This document shows, piece by piece, positions 1-10,100 of a stretch of DNA of 64,000 nt. The stretch's first letter is position 1, and each line of letters starts with the position of its first letter. Both the position numbers and the translations under genes were made by a program. The stretch is taken from positions 62,001-126,000 of the forward strand of contig NZ_JXJP01000001.1 in NCBI RefSeq assembly GCF_000826645.1. The letters run 5' to 3'. A model generated the notes under the pieces. It made no database searches, was not told where the DNA came from, and was given only the letters and a program-made list of their open reading frames with translations. The DNA comes from Psychroserpens mesophilus. GTDB lineage: Bacteria; Bacteroidota; Bacteroidia; Flavobacteriales; Flavobacteriaceae.

Positions 1-625
1 TAGGCGTTTCCAGTAATTTAATACTAGCTTCATCAATATTGTCAAATTTAACTTTATTAACCATGTTTTTATCTAACGTTCCTTCAAAGCTTTGATTGTA
101 TATGGACGTCACAATTTTACTTTCTGTAAATAAAGGTTCATCTTTATAGAACTCTTTAAGGTATAGAGGTAATAAAGCTGCTAACCATCCATTAACGTGA
201 ATGATATCGGGTGACCAATTTAATTTCTTTACAGTTTCAATAACACCTTTCGCGAAAAATATAGCGCGTTCGTCGTTATCTGAAAATAATTTTCCTTCTT
301 CATCTGAAAGAGTCGCCTTTCGTTTAAAGTATTCTTCATTATCAATAAAGTACACCTGAATTCTTTCTTTAGGAATAGAAGCTACCTTGATAATTAATGG
401 CATGTCTAAGTCGTTAATCACAAGATTGATACCTGATAGACGTATCACTTCGTGTAGTTGATGTCTTCGTTCATTTATATTTCCATAGCGAGGCATAAAT
501 ATTCGTATTTGTCCTCCTTGTTTGTTTACCATTTTTGGAGCTTCAAATGACATTGAAGAAATTTCTGTTTCTGGTAAATATGGTACAACCTCAGATGACA
601 CATACAATATTCTCTTATCTTTCAT
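1..625 (-). CDS. Glycogen/starch synthase catalytic-domain protein (3' part cut by window edge)
   Basis: The minus-strand frame opens at an ATG ending at 625 and runs without a stop to the window edge, giving about 208 residues. The N-terminus (KRILYVSSEVVPYLP, then NKQGGQIRIFMPRYGNI) is the GT5 starch/glycogen synthase N-terminal fold that binds ADP-glucose, and DIIHVNGWLAALLP is its conserved inner helix region. In Flavobacteriia this family is often only about 270 residues and may lack the C-terminal half, so real glycogen synthase activity is uncertain. It is transcribed divergently from panC. A TAnnTTTG -7 element lies at 663-670 on the minus strand. The family call is solid; the function is inferred. 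Confidence 0.85.
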   Translation of the reverse strand, partial: MKDKRILYVSSEVVPYLPETEISSMSFEAPKMVNKQGGQIRIFMPRYGNINERRHQLHEVIRLSGINLVINDLDMPLIIKVASIPKERIQVYFIDNEEYFKRKATLSDEEGKLFSDNDERAIFFAKGVIETVKKLNWSPDIIHVNGWLAALLPLYLKEFYKDEPLFTESKIVTSIYNQSFEGTLDKNMVNKVKFDNIDEASIKLLETP

Positions 626-662
626 AAATCTGTCGTTTTTGGAATTAAAAATAAAAAACATG

Positions 663-670
663 CAAAATTA
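663..670 (-). promoter_or_regulatory. -7 promoter element for the glycogen synthase-domain gene
   Basis: Minus-strand TAATTTTG matches the Bacteroidota -7 consensus TAnnTTTG, 37 bp upstream of the ATG. I see no good -33 TTG at the usual distance, so the call rests on the -7 box alone. Confidence 0.4.
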
Positions 671-701
671 CAAAAATTTATGCAGATTGCTAGTAAAATA
701 T

Positions 702-709
702 TAAGTTTG
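702..709 (+). promoter_or_regulatory. -7 promoter element for panC
   Basis: TAAGTTTG matches TAnnTTTG exactly, 25 bp before the panC ATG. The nearest TTG (687-689) is only 12 bp upstream, shorter than the usual spacing of about 19. The divergent minus-strand element at 663-670 lies about 30 bp away. Confidence 0.45.
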
Positions 710-734
710 CACGCTGTTAAACTTTTGTTATGGT

Positions 735-1586
735 ATGAGGATTTTTAAAAACAAAACAGACTTAATCGCATATGTTGATGCATTAAAGTCTGATAATAAA
801 ACACTCGGTTTTGTGCCTACTATGGGAGCATTGCATCAAGGACATGCCTCATTAATTCGAAAAGGCTTACAGCAAAATGATGTTGTAGTTGTAAGTATTT
901 TTGTCAATCCGACTCAATTTGACAACAAAGATGATCTTATAAAATATCCTAGAACTTTAGATAGTGATGTCGAGTTGCTAAAGGAAATTTCTGAAGATAA
1001 CATTATTGTTTATGCACCAACTGTATATGATATTTATGGTAATGATGTGAAGTCTACGCCCTTTGTCTATGATGGTTTGGAGCATGAAATGGAAGGGAAA
1101 TTCAGAACGGGTCATTTTGATGGCGTAGGAACTATTGTTAAGCGTTTGTTTGAAATTGTTAGACCTGATAAGGCTTATTTTGGCGAAAAGGATTTTCAGC
1201 AATTAATGATTATAAAAAAATTAGTAGAAAAACATCGCATTCCAGTCGAAGTTATTGGCTGTGAAATCTATAGAGCTAAAGATGGTTTAGCCATGAGCTC
1301 TCGCAATACAAGATTACAACCAGATTACCGAAAAGCAGCACCTTTTATATATAAAACATTAAAAACTGCCAAATTAAAGTTTGGCACAAAAAGTGCTACT
1401 AGTGTTTCAGAATGGGTTGAAAACCAGTTTGCTGAACATGATTTATTAGATTTAGAATATTTCATAATTGCAGATGTTGATACTCTAAAAACTGTAAAAC
1501 GAAAATCTAACAAAAAGACATTCAGAGCTTTTATTGCTGTATATGCAGATGATATTAGACTCATAGATAATATCGCACTAAATTAA
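735..1586 (+). CDS. panC: Pantothenate synthetase
   Basis: Condenses pantoate and beta-alanine with ATP in coenzyme A biosynthesis, in the cytoplasm. The 283-residue length is normal. The class I nucleotidyl-transferase signature [10 protein letters not shown] is at residues 28-37, FVNPTQF follows in the pantoate site, and [10 protein letters not shown] and AMSSRN (the KMSK-equivalent loop) are present. An ATG three bases earlier opens a frame that stops after two codons, so 735 is the start. panD follows after 13 bp, giving the two final pathway enzymes in a row. Confidence 0.97.
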   Translation: MRIFKNKTDLIAYVDALKSDNKTLGFVPTMGALHQGHASLIRKGLQQNDVVVVSIFVNPTQFDNKDDLIKYPRTLDSDVELLKEISEDNIIVYAPTVYDIYGNDVKSTPFVYDGLEHEMEGKFRTGHFDGVGTIVKRLFEIVRPDKAYFGEKDFQQLMIIKKLVEKHRIPVEVIGCEIYRAKDGLAMSSRNTRLQPDYRKAAPFIYKTLKTAKLKFGTKSATSVSEWVENQFAEHDLLDLEYFIIADVDTLKTVKRKSNKKTFRAFIAVYADDIRLIDNIALN

Positions 1587-1587
1587 T

Positions 1588-1595
1588 TATCTTTG
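1588..1595 (+). promoter_or_regulatory. -7 promoter element abutting panD
   Basis: TATCTTTG is a perfect TAnnTTTG. Its last base is separated from the panD ATG by only four bases, so a transcript starting at the usual distance would begin at or next to the start codon, leaderless. No clear -33 TTG is visible upstream. It starts just after the panC stop. Confidence 0.5.
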
Positions 1596-1599
1596 CCGC

Positions 1600-1950
1600 A
1601 TGCAAATTCAAGTCGTAAAATCTAAAATTCACAGAGTAAAAGTTACAGGAGCTGACCTTAACTACATTGGTAGTATCACTATTGATGAAGATTTAATGGA
1701 GGCTGCTAATATTATTCAAGGTGAAAAAGTTCAAATCGTAAATAACGATAATGGTGAGCGTTTAGAAACTTATTGTATTCCTGGACCACGTCATAGTGGT
1801 GAAATTACCCTTAATGGAGCAGCAGCCAGAAAGGTTGCCGTTGGAGATACTCTTATTTTAATAACATATGCGTTCATGGATATAGAAGACGCTAAAGTAT
1901 TTAAACCATCATTGGTATTTCCAGACGAAGCGACGAATCTTTTAAAATAA
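1600..1950 (+). CDS. panD: Aspartate 1-decarboxylase
   Basis: Makes beta-alanine from aspartate for PanC. The enzyme is a pyruvoyl-dependent proenzyme that cleaves itself at a Gly-Ser bond; YIGSITID here places that bond at Gly24-Ser25. The 116-residue length is typical, and the later [13 protein letters not shown] and NGAAAR segments are the family's active-site and oligomer regions. It follows panC closely, but also has its own -7 box at 1588-1595, so it may be transcribed both ways. The start is supported by the family N-terminus ([12 protein letters not shown]). Confidence 0.97.
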   Translation: MQIQVVKSKIHRVKVTGADLNYIGSITIDEDLMEAANIIQGEKVQIVNNDNGERLETYCIPGPRHSGEITLNGAAARKVAVGDTLILITYAFMDIEDAKVFKPSLVFPDEATNLLK

Positions 1951-1954
1951 ACTT

Positions 1955-2908
1955 TTGAATATAAAGACAGCAAGATTCCTAAAAATAGTTCTCCCTTTAT
2001 TATTAGGAGTGCTACTCGTATGGTATTCTTTGTCAAAAATTTCTGTTGAAGAGTTAATCACTTATTTTAAAAATGCCGACTATTTTTACATTGGTTTAGG
2101 CTTATTCTTTGGCTTGCTAAGCCATCTTTCAAGAGCTTATCGCTGGAAATTTATGATAGAACCTTTGGGCTATACCTTAAGATTACCTAACAGTGTCATG
2201 GCGGTGTTTGCGACCTATCTGGTTAATTATACAATTCCAAGAGCTGGAGAAATTACAAGAGCAACTATATTAGCCAATTATGAAGGTGTGCCTTTTGAAA
2301 AAGGATTCGGAACCATTGTCGCTGAGCGTATAGCTGATATGTTGGTGATGCTTGGAATCATCTCAATTACATTATTTCTAGAATTCGATTTTATTTATCA
2401 GTTTTTTTCTGAACGATTTGAACCTCAGAAACTCATATTTGGTGCAATTTTCATTGTAGTCCTTATAGCTTTGCTTCTCATTTTTATAAGAAAAAGCCAA
2501 TCTAAACTTGCAGTTAAGGCTAGAGCATTTGTAAGCGGATTGATAGAAGGAATTTTGTCCATTTTTAAAATGAAACATAAATGGGCATTTATTTTCCATA
2601 CCTTATTTATTTGGGCCATGTATGTGCTAATGTTTTATGTGACGTCACTTTCACTTGAAGAAACATCAAATCTGCCTTTTGCCGCCATTTTGATTGGATT
2701 TATTTCAGCTAGTTTTAGTATTGCTGCAACAAACGGTGGAATTGGATCTTATCCAGTTGCTGTATATGCTGCATTTTCAATATTTGCTATAGCAAAAGAA
2801 CCCAGTATCGCATTTGGCTGGATCATGTGGTCATCACAAACATTTATGATTATTGTGCTTGGTGGTTTATCTCTAATTTACTTACCTATATATAATAGAA
2901 CCGAATAA
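1955..2908 (+). CDS. Flippase-like membrane protein (LPG synthase transmembrane family)
   Basis: A 317-residue inner-membrane protein with about eight hydrophobic segments, of the UPF0104 / lysylphosphatidylglycerol-synthase transmembrane family. It has the conserved stretches LLSHLSRAYRWKFM, YTIPRAGEITRA and ATNGGIGSYPVA. It lacks the soluble aminoacyl-transferase domain of MprF, so it resembles the flippase half only; the substrate is unknown. The start is a TTG four bases after the panD stop, and no in-frame ATG gives a complete first helix. Co-transcription with panD is likely. Confidence 0.8.
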   Translation: MNIKTARFLKIVLPLLLGVLLVWYSLSKISVEELITYFKNADYFYIGLGLFFGLLSHLSRAYRWKFMIEPLGYTLRLPNSVMAVFATYLVNYTIPRAGEITRATILANYEGVPFEKGFGTIVAERIADMLVMLGIISITLFLEFDFIYQFFSERFEPQKLIFGAIFIVVLIALLLIFIRKSQSKLAVKARAFVSGLIEGILSIFKMKHKWAFIFHTLFIWAMYVLMFYVTSLSLEETSNLPFAAILIGFISASFSIAATNGGIGSYPVAVYAAFSIFAIAKEPSIAFGWIMWSSQTFMIIVLGGLSLIYLPIYNRTE

Positions 2909-2940
2909 TTTTTTACCTTGCATTGTATAATCCAACAACT

Positions 2941-4080
2941 ATGATGAAGCATTTTACTTTAGCCGCATTTGTTTTTCTGAGTACACTTACTCTTACAGCT
3001 CAAGTTATTTATGAGCCTTTCGAGTCTTCTAGACTTGGAGAATCAAGAGATATAAAGATACAGTTGCCAAGAAACTATAATCCTGAAGAGAAAACGTTAT
3101 ATCCATTAGTTGTTGTTTTAGACGGAGATTATCTTTTTGAACCCGTTGTCGGTAATACCGATTACCAATCCTATTGGGAAGATATTCCTAATTGTATTGT
3201 TGTTGGTGTTAATCAAAGCGCAACAAGAAGTGAAGATTTCTTTTATGCAGAAGAAACGAATTTTCCTATTGCTGATGGTGCTAATTTTTTTGAGTTTTTA
3301 GGCATGGAGCTTATTCCATATATAGAAGATACGTATATGGTTTCTGATTTTCGAATTGCTATAGGTCATGATTTGAGTGCTAACTTTATCAATTATTACA
3401 TTTTTAAAGAGAAACCTATGTTTAGAGCATTTGTCTTATTAAGTCCTGAGCTTGCTCCAGAAATCCCTAAGTTAATGGCTCAAAGAGCACCTTTAATAGA
3501 AACGAACACCTTTTATTACCTGGCAACAGCTGATGATGATGTGAAGTCTCTAAAAACCGATATTATGGCGTTAGATACAGCCTTAAAAGGCATTGAAAAC
3601 GATTTTTTCCATTACCGTTTCGACGATTTTGAAGACGCGAATCATTACTCTTTAGTCGGACTAGGTATTCCGAAGGCATTAAACCAAATATTTTCATTTT
3701 ATAAACCTATTACAAAAAAGGAATACACCGAAAAAGTATTAGAATACCAAGGAAGCCCTTTTGATTATTTAATGAGAAAATATGAAGATATTGAATTGTT
3801 TTATGGATTTGAAAAGAAAGTGGTTGAAAATGATTTAAGAGCAATTGCAGCAGCTTCAAAGAAAAAAAATGATATAGAATCGTTGAAAGCACTTTCTAAA
3901 TTAGCAAGGCAAGAATATCCAGACTCTATGATAAGTGCTTATTACCAAGGCATGTATTATGAAGAAGATGGAAATTTGAAAAAAGCGCTAAATAGTTATC
4001 AATCAGGCCTCTTGCTTGAAGAATCAGATTATATTACTAAAGACATGTTATTGGATAAAATTTATGAGCTTCAAGACTAA
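2941..4080 (+). CDS. Secreted esterase-fold protein, nucleophile serine missing (tandem copy 1)
   Basis: 379 residues. A signal peptide (MMKHFTLAAFVFLSTLTLTAQ in two parts, cut after the AQ) is followed by an alpha/beta-hydrolase domain of the esterase D / enterochelin-esterase type (LPRNYNPEE, VVVLDGDYLFEP) and a C-terminal helical TPR-like region (SAYYQGMYYEEDGNLKKAL). The usual nucleophile elbow G-H-S-x-G-G reads GHDLSANF here, with Asp144 in place of Ser; a His (NHYSL) where the catalytic His would be is kept. Start 2941 was chosen over an upstream TTG at 2923 because it begins the signal peptide. It is a paralogue of the next gene. Probably a non-hydrolytic periplasmic or surface protein. 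Confidence 0.75.
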   Translation: MMKHFTLAAFVFLSTLTLTAQVIYEPFESSRLGESRDIKIQLPRNYNPEEKTLYPLVVVLDGDYLFEPVVGNTDYQSYWEDIPNCIVVGVNQSATRSEDFFYAEETNFPIADGANFFEFLGMELIPYIEDTYMVSDFRIAIGHDLSANFINYYIFKEKPMFRAFVLLSPELAPEIPKLMAQRAPLIETNTFYYLATADDDVKSLKTDIMALDTALKGIENDFFHYRFDDFEDANHYSLVGLGIPKALNQIFSFYKPITKKEYTEKVLEYQGSPFDYLMRKYEDIELFYGFEKKVVENDLRAIAAASKKKNDIESLKALSKLARQEYPDSMISAYYQGMYYEEDGNLKKALNSYQSGLLLEESDYITKDMLLDKIYELQD

Positions 4081-4167
4081 TTCTTAAAAGTTTATGCATT
4101 TCGTCGAATAAATGCGTGTTTTATCGTTGGGATTATTATATTTATACCTCCAAATCCCTACTAAACG

Positions 4168-5349
4168 ATGAAAAAATACCTACTTATTTCATGTGTCGTT
4201 CTATTTAGTGCGTCACTTTTTTCGCAAACCATTAATAAAGAGTTACCATCCAGATATCTGAATACAACCAGAGATATCAAAATTAAATTACCCGATAATT
4301 ATAATCCGGAATCTTCTGTAAAGCATCCTGTCATTATCGTATTTGATGGTGATTATTTATTTGAACCTGTACTCGGACAAGTTCACTTTCAAACTTATTT
4401 TAAAGAAATGCCAGAATCTATAGTGGTTGGTATTGTTCAGGGTGAAGAACGATTTTATGATGGTTATTTTGATGAACTAACAGGAATGCCTTTTGAATCT
4501 GGAAAGCGATTTTATGACTTTGTTCAGAATGAGCTGTTACCTCATATAGATAACAATTACAATACAAGTTCGTTTAGAGTGGCAATTGGACATAATATGA
4601 TGGCTAATTTTATTAACTCATATTTGTTTACTGATGAACCTATTTTTCAGGCGTATATCAATATTAGTCCTGATTATAAAGGAACCATGTCAAATAACTT
4701 GGCGACACGTTTAGGCCATTTAAAAAATGATGTGTTTTATTATGTGGCTACAAGTGATAAAGATGTTCCTAGCTTAAAATCTAAAATTCAAGAAACAAGT
4801 ACTATACTTAAAACATTAGATACTCAAAAACTTACGTTCTATTACGATGAATTAAAAGGAGATACTCATTACACATTGGTTACAGGAGCATTATCAAAAG
4901 CTCTGGATAAGATTTTTGAAATTTTCAAACCTTTAGATGAAAAAGAAATCAACGAAAAAGTATTGACCTACGAGGGGACGCTTGACGAATATATTGTAAA
5001 TAGATATGAACGTATTGAAAAGTACTTTGGAATAAGCAAACCAATAACTGAGGAAGAGTTTGCTAAAATTGTTGCTATTGCCGAGGAACGAGACGATTTA
5101 GAATCGCTTCAAAATATTGGAAAGTTAGCCAATAAACAAGATCCTCAATCTTCTTTAGGAACGTATTACTTAGCGCTTCATGCTGAGAAAATTGGGAAAA
5201 ATAAAAAGGCAACTAAATATTACGAATCTGCTTTAACCCTTGGTGAAACTACAATTATTGACAAAGAGTACATCAAGTCAAAACTGAAAAACTTACAAGA
5301 TTTGGCTACTGATGATAACGAAAGAGAAAATGAAGATGAAGAAAACTAA
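4168..5349 (+). CDS. Secreted esterase-fold protein, nucleophile serine missing (tandem copy 2)
   Basis: 393 residues, same architecture as its upstream neighbour: signal peptide (KYLLISCVVLFSASLFSQ), alpha/beta-hydrolase domain with LPDNYNPESS and VIVFDGDYLFEP, then a TPR-like tail and an acidic C-terminus. The nucleophile elbow reads GHNMMANF, with Asn143 at the Ser position, while THYTL keeps the His. Shared order and motifs mark a tandem duplication, but the sequences have diverged widely, so the duplication is old. The gap of 87 bp suggests its own promoter or a processed operon. Function unknown. Confidence 0.75.
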   Translation: MKKYLLISCVVLFSASLFSQTINKELPSRYLNTTRDIKIKLPDNYNPESSVKHPVIIVFDGDYLFEPVLGQVHFQTYFKEMPESIVVGIVQGEERFYDGYFDELTGMPFESGKRFYDFVQNELLPHIDNNYNTSSFRVAIGHNMMANFINSYLFTDEPIFQAYINISPDYKGTMSNNLATRLGHLKNDVFYYVATSDKDVPSLKSKIQETSTILKTLDTQKLTFYYDELKGDTHYTLVTGALSKALDKIFEIFKPLDEKEINEKVLTYEGTLDEYIVNRYERIEKYFGISKPITEEEFAKIVAIAEERDDLESLQNIGKLANKQDPQSSLGTYYLALHAEKIGKNKKATKYYESALTLGETTIIDKEYIKSKLKNLQDLATDDNERENEDEEN

Positions 5350-5550
5350 ATTCAATATATACTCAACAGATTATGCTTTTGAGTGGTTGTTTCTCAAAGT
5401 TAAGGCTTTCCTTTTTGCAAATATGCCTTCAAAATTAGCAACTGTAAAAATCTTATCAATCATTGCTTGGTTTAAAGATATCAACTAAAAAAATCTTAAT
5501 TTAGCTGAAGTTTTAACTTTAAAGTTTCCCGTTCTTCACGGAACAGATCT

Positions 5551-6909
5551 ATGGCTAAATTAAAAACAACTTTTTTCTGTCAAAATTGTGGTTCACAATA
5601 TTCCAAATGGCAAGGACAATGTACGGCATGCAAAGAATGGAATACCATTACAGAAGAAGTCATTCAAAAGCCTGAAAAAAGCGATTGGAAAACACCAGCT
5701 TCAATATCAAAACGCGTTTCGAAACCATTAAGAATTAATGAAATTGATGCGTCTCAAGAGGCAAGATTAGATACTTCAGACCAGGAGTTTAATCGTGTGC
5801 TTGGTGGCGGATTAGTGCCTGGATCGCTTACCTTGTTAGGAGGAGAACCTGGCATTGGAAAAAGCACATTGCTACTTCAGATATCTCTAAAACTACCTTA
5901 TAAAACCTTATATGTTTCAGGTGAAGAAAGTCAGCAACAAATTAAAATGCGTGCTGAACGTATTAATCCGAATACAAACAATTGTTACATACTAACAGAA
6001 ACCAAAACGCAGCTGATATTCAAACAAATTGAAGCACTTGAGCCTGATGTTGTCATAATAGATTCTATCCAAACCTTGCATAGTGATTATATCGAATCTT
6101 CTAGTGGAAGTATTTCTCAAATTAAGGAATGTACAACAGAACTCATAAAATTTGCCAAAGAAACAGCTACTCCAGTAATTCTAATTGGACATATCACTAA
6201 AGATGGCCATATTGCTGGTCCGAAAATCTTGGAGCACATGGTGGATACCGTTTTGCAATTTGAAGGCGATCGCAATCATGTCTTTCGAATTCTTCGTGCC
6301 AATAAAAACAGATTTGGCTCAACTCACGAATTGGGAATTTATGAAATGCAAGGTTCTGGCTTGAGAGAAGTGACTAATCCATCCGAAATTCTAATCTCTC
6401 AAAAAGATGAAGAATTATCTGGTAATGCCGTTGCTGCAACCCTCGAAGGAATGCGTCCTTTAATGATTGAAGTGCAAGCTTTAGTAAGTACTGCTGTCTA
6501 TGGCACACCTCAGAGAAGTGCCACAGGTTTTAATGCAAAACGACTAAACATGTTACTGGCTGTTTTAGAAAAACGTGCAGGATTTAGACTCGGTGCTAAA
6601 GATGTGTTTTTAAATATTACTGGTGGTATAACAGTTGATGATCCGGCTATTGATTTGGCTGTAGTTGCTGCCATATTATCGTCTAATGAAGATGTCTTTT
6701 TACCTAGCAATTTTTGTTTTGCCGCTGAAGTAGGTTTGTCTGGTGAAATTCGTCCGGTTCAGCGTGTTGAACAACGCATTTTAGAAGCTGAAAAACTAGG
6801 CTTTTCAACTATTTTTGTGTCCAAGTACAATAAGATTGCATTGAAAAAAACAAGCATAAAAATTCAGCTCATTTCTAAAATTGAGGATCTGGTGGGATAC
6901 GTAGTTTAA
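5551..6909 (+). CDS. radA: DNA repair protein RadA
   Basis: RecA-related ATPase that drives branch migration in recombination. 452 residues, normal length. N-terminal zinc finger with Cys10, Cys13, Cys24 and Cys27, Walker A GGEPGIGKST at 97-106, the RadA-specific KNRFG motif (RANKNRFGS), and a C-terminal Lon-protease-like domain (GFNAKRLNMLLAVLEKRAG, then GEIRPVQRVEQRI). It stands alone, with 200 bp upstream that hold no other gene and about 240 bp downstream. Confidence 0.97.
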   Translation: MAKLKTTFFCQNCGSQYSKWQGQCTACKEWNTITEEVIQKPEKSDWKTPASISKRVSKPLRINEIDASQEARLDTSDQEFNRVLGGGLVPGSLTLLGGEPGIGKSTLLLQISLKLPYKTLYVSGEESQQQIKMRAERINPNTNNCYILTETKTQLIFKQIEALEPDVVIIDSIQTLHSDYIESSSGSISQIKECTTELIKFAKETATPVILIGHITKDGHIAGPKILEHMVDTVLQFEGDRNHVFRILRANKNRFGSTHELGIYEMQGSGLREVTNPSEILISQKDEELSGNAVAATLEGMRPLMIEVQALVSTAVYGTPQRSATGFNAKRLNMLLAVLEKRAGFRLGAKDVFLNITGGITVDDPAIDLAVVAAILSSNEDVFLPSNFCFAAEVGLSGEIRPVQRVEQRILEAEKLGFSTIFVSKYNKIALKKTSIKIQLISKIEDLVGYVV

Positions 6910-7037
6910 ATAACTTTTCGTATTCAATTATCGATGTTTTCGGTGTTTTGTATTCAGTAAATTGAACTTCATCTGATTTCTATAACACTTCAACTAATAT
7001 CCACTATTCACATGAGTAGCAATCACTTCTAATTGCT

Positions 7038-7045
7038 TAATTTTG
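7038..7045 (+). promoter_or_regulatory. -7 promoter element for the large T9SS protein
   Basis: TAATTTTG, a perfect TAnnTTTG, about 100 bp before the start codon, implying a leader of about 95 nt. No convincing -33 TTG is seen at 17-23 bp. Confidence 0.4.
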
Positions 7046-7146
7046 TGTGGAATATGAGAGCTAAAACGTAGGTTTTTCATATATGAATTTAATGTCCCTT
7101 TAAAAAATCTATCGGACGAATTGTCTGAATTATTGACCACTATGCT

Positions 7147-10100
7147 ATGAAGCTAAGACGACTTTATACACTTTTCTTTCTGATACTTTTATCTGGATCT
7201 CAATTGGCTATAGCTCAAGATGCAGATAATGATGGAATTCCAGATCATCTCGATTTAGATGATGATAACGACGGCATACCAGATGTTGTGGAGCGACAAG
7301 GTGTTGCTGTTTCAGGTGGATCAGAATGTGGTGGAGAAGTCGATTTTAATTTTAATGCCTTTCCAACAGAGGTTTCCGGAGATGGGAATGACGCTACGAT
7401 TCTTTTAGGAGAAGTATTTAGATTTGCTAATATTGGTACAGGTGTTGACGCCTTAATTACAATTGTTGACGTTATAGGTGCAACAGTTACCGATTTAGAT
7501 GATAACGGATCAAATCCAACCTATTTTAAACCAAATTTAGAATTTAATAACATGCTTCCAGAGCAGGAAGCATATGTCGAATTTAATATTCAGCTTGTGC
7601 AATCAGGAACAGCTATTCCTATTGTTGTTCCCGAAATATTTATTAATATAAATGATATTGATGGAAATTCAACATTGTTTGAAATTGACCAGATTCAAAT
7701 TCCGTTTAGTTACGTCATTGATAGCCCAACGAATGTTACCGTTACCGAAGAACCAAATTTTTTAGTGGCTATCTCGGGAGATACAAACTACACAGGAACC
7801 TCTAATATTTTTCCTAACAATAATATTGCAGCGCGATATTTTGACTTTTCTAGCTATACAGTTCGTCTGGGCATACGCGCAAGAACTCATATTAATTATG
7901 TAGTAAGACGCTATAGTCTAGAGTTTTCTTGTGTGACGAATTTTGTCAACCCACAAACTGTTTCTACAGATACTGATGATGATGGTATTCCTAATTATTT
8001 AGACATTGATAGTGACAATGACGGTATTCCAGATAATGTTGAAGCGCAATCTACTATTGGTTATCTTCAGCCTTCAACAAGTGTAAATGCTTCCGGAATT
8101 CCTGATAACTACGGAACTGGTTTGATGCCTCAAGATACAGATGCCGACGGTATTCCAGATTATTTGGATACCGACGCTGATAACGACGGAACTTTAGATA
8201 TTTTTGAAAGTGGATTAGCAACGACACTATCAGGAATAGATACAGATAATGATGGTTTGGACGATAATTTCGAAACTAATGGTGTAAACGATGCCGTACA
8301 AGATGTGAATGAAGATATCGATAACCCTTCTGCATTACCAGATGCAGATGGAGATTTATTAACTGGTGGAGAGGTGGATTATCGTGATTTATTTGATACA
8401 AATCCGCCAACTGTTGCAGCATTAGATTTTGATGGTGTGAATGATCACCTATCGTGTAACGGTTTTGTAGATGAATTAGACCAGGTAACAATCATGGCTT
8501 GGGTGAAAATTGATAACTCAGCGTCAGGAACTATGACCATTGCTGGAGAAGATATAAGTTGCAGATTATTTGTAGAGAATGGAAATACACTTGGATTTTC
8601 AACAAAAACGAATGGTAATACTGAAAATTCAGTTTTAGGTTCAAGTATCAATTATAATGAATGGCATCATGTTACCGGAACATTTTCAGCCGCTAATGGT
8701 CGCAATGAATTATTTATTGATGGTGAACTTGTTGCATTTCATAATGGTGCTACTGGAGCGACAATTGATGTGACTACAAATAGTAATGGTAGGTTTGAAG
8801 TCGGAAGACGTTCAAGTCGAATTAGTGATAAAGAATACTTTAAAGGCGAAATTGATGAGCTGAGAGTTTTTGATGCTGCATTAACAGCTGAACAAATACA
8901 GCAAATAGTGTATCAGGAAATTACTAATAACTCAGGAAAAGTAAGAGGTGCATTAATTGATAAAGACATCATTAATCATTCAACTTCAGCTACGATAGCA
9001 TGGACCAACCTTTTGGCATATTATCCAATGTCTGATGTTAGAGGAAATACCTTAAATGACTTTTCACAATATTCGAGATCTTTAACCATAACTGGGATTA
9101 CTGCAATGCAGCCTCAAACAGCACCAATGCCTTTTCAAACAAATAGTTCAGGTGATTGGAGTGATGAATCTATTTGGTTACATGGTGATGTTTGGGATAT
9201 TGAAAATGTTGCTACTAATAAAGACTGGAGTATTATTAATATTAAAAACGATATCATTACTTCAAGTTCTCACACTAATCTAGGGCTTTTTATTGATGCT
9301 AATAAAAAGCTAACTATAATTGGAGATCACAAAGTTGAAAACACCTGGTATTTTGAACTTAATGGGACTTTAGATCTGAGTGATGATTCGCAACTTATTC
9401 AAAATTCTTACAGTGATTTAGTGACATCTTCCCAAGGAAAAATCTTGAGACGTCAAGAAGGACATGCTAGTGTATATTGGTATAACTATTGGGCGTCTCC
9501 TGTAGGTGTAACTGGAGCAACAGCGTTGACAAATAACAATACTAATACAAACAATACTAATAACTCCGATTTTAGATTGAATTTGCTCAAGAAAGGAGAT
9601 GGTAGTAACATGACATTTACTAATGCTTATCATCAAATTGGTAGTTTGAGCACACGCTGGTTGTACACTTATAAAAACGGAGTAACGTATTTAGATTATA
9701 CTGCTATAAACCAAAGTACAGATCTGGAGGCTGGTATTGGATATACCCAAAAGGGAACTGGAACTTCTGATCCTGAACAACAATATTTGTTTGAAGGGAA
9801 GCCTAATAACGGAACCGTTGCTATTAATGTAACCGATACTGGAGGGAATGGTTCTGTGCCTACAGTTTCTAGAACAACTTATTTACTAGGAAATCCTTAT
9901 CCGTCTGCTATAGATGTTCATGAATTTATTGATGATAACGTAGGTGTTATTGGTGGTTCAATCCAATTGTGGCAACAATGGAGTGGAAATTCTCACTATT
10001 TGAATGCATATAATGGTGGTTACGCAGTAGTAACGAAATTAGGATCTGTTAGAGCGTCTCAATTTATTGGAATTAACGGAGGAAGTACTGGAGGAGAAGA

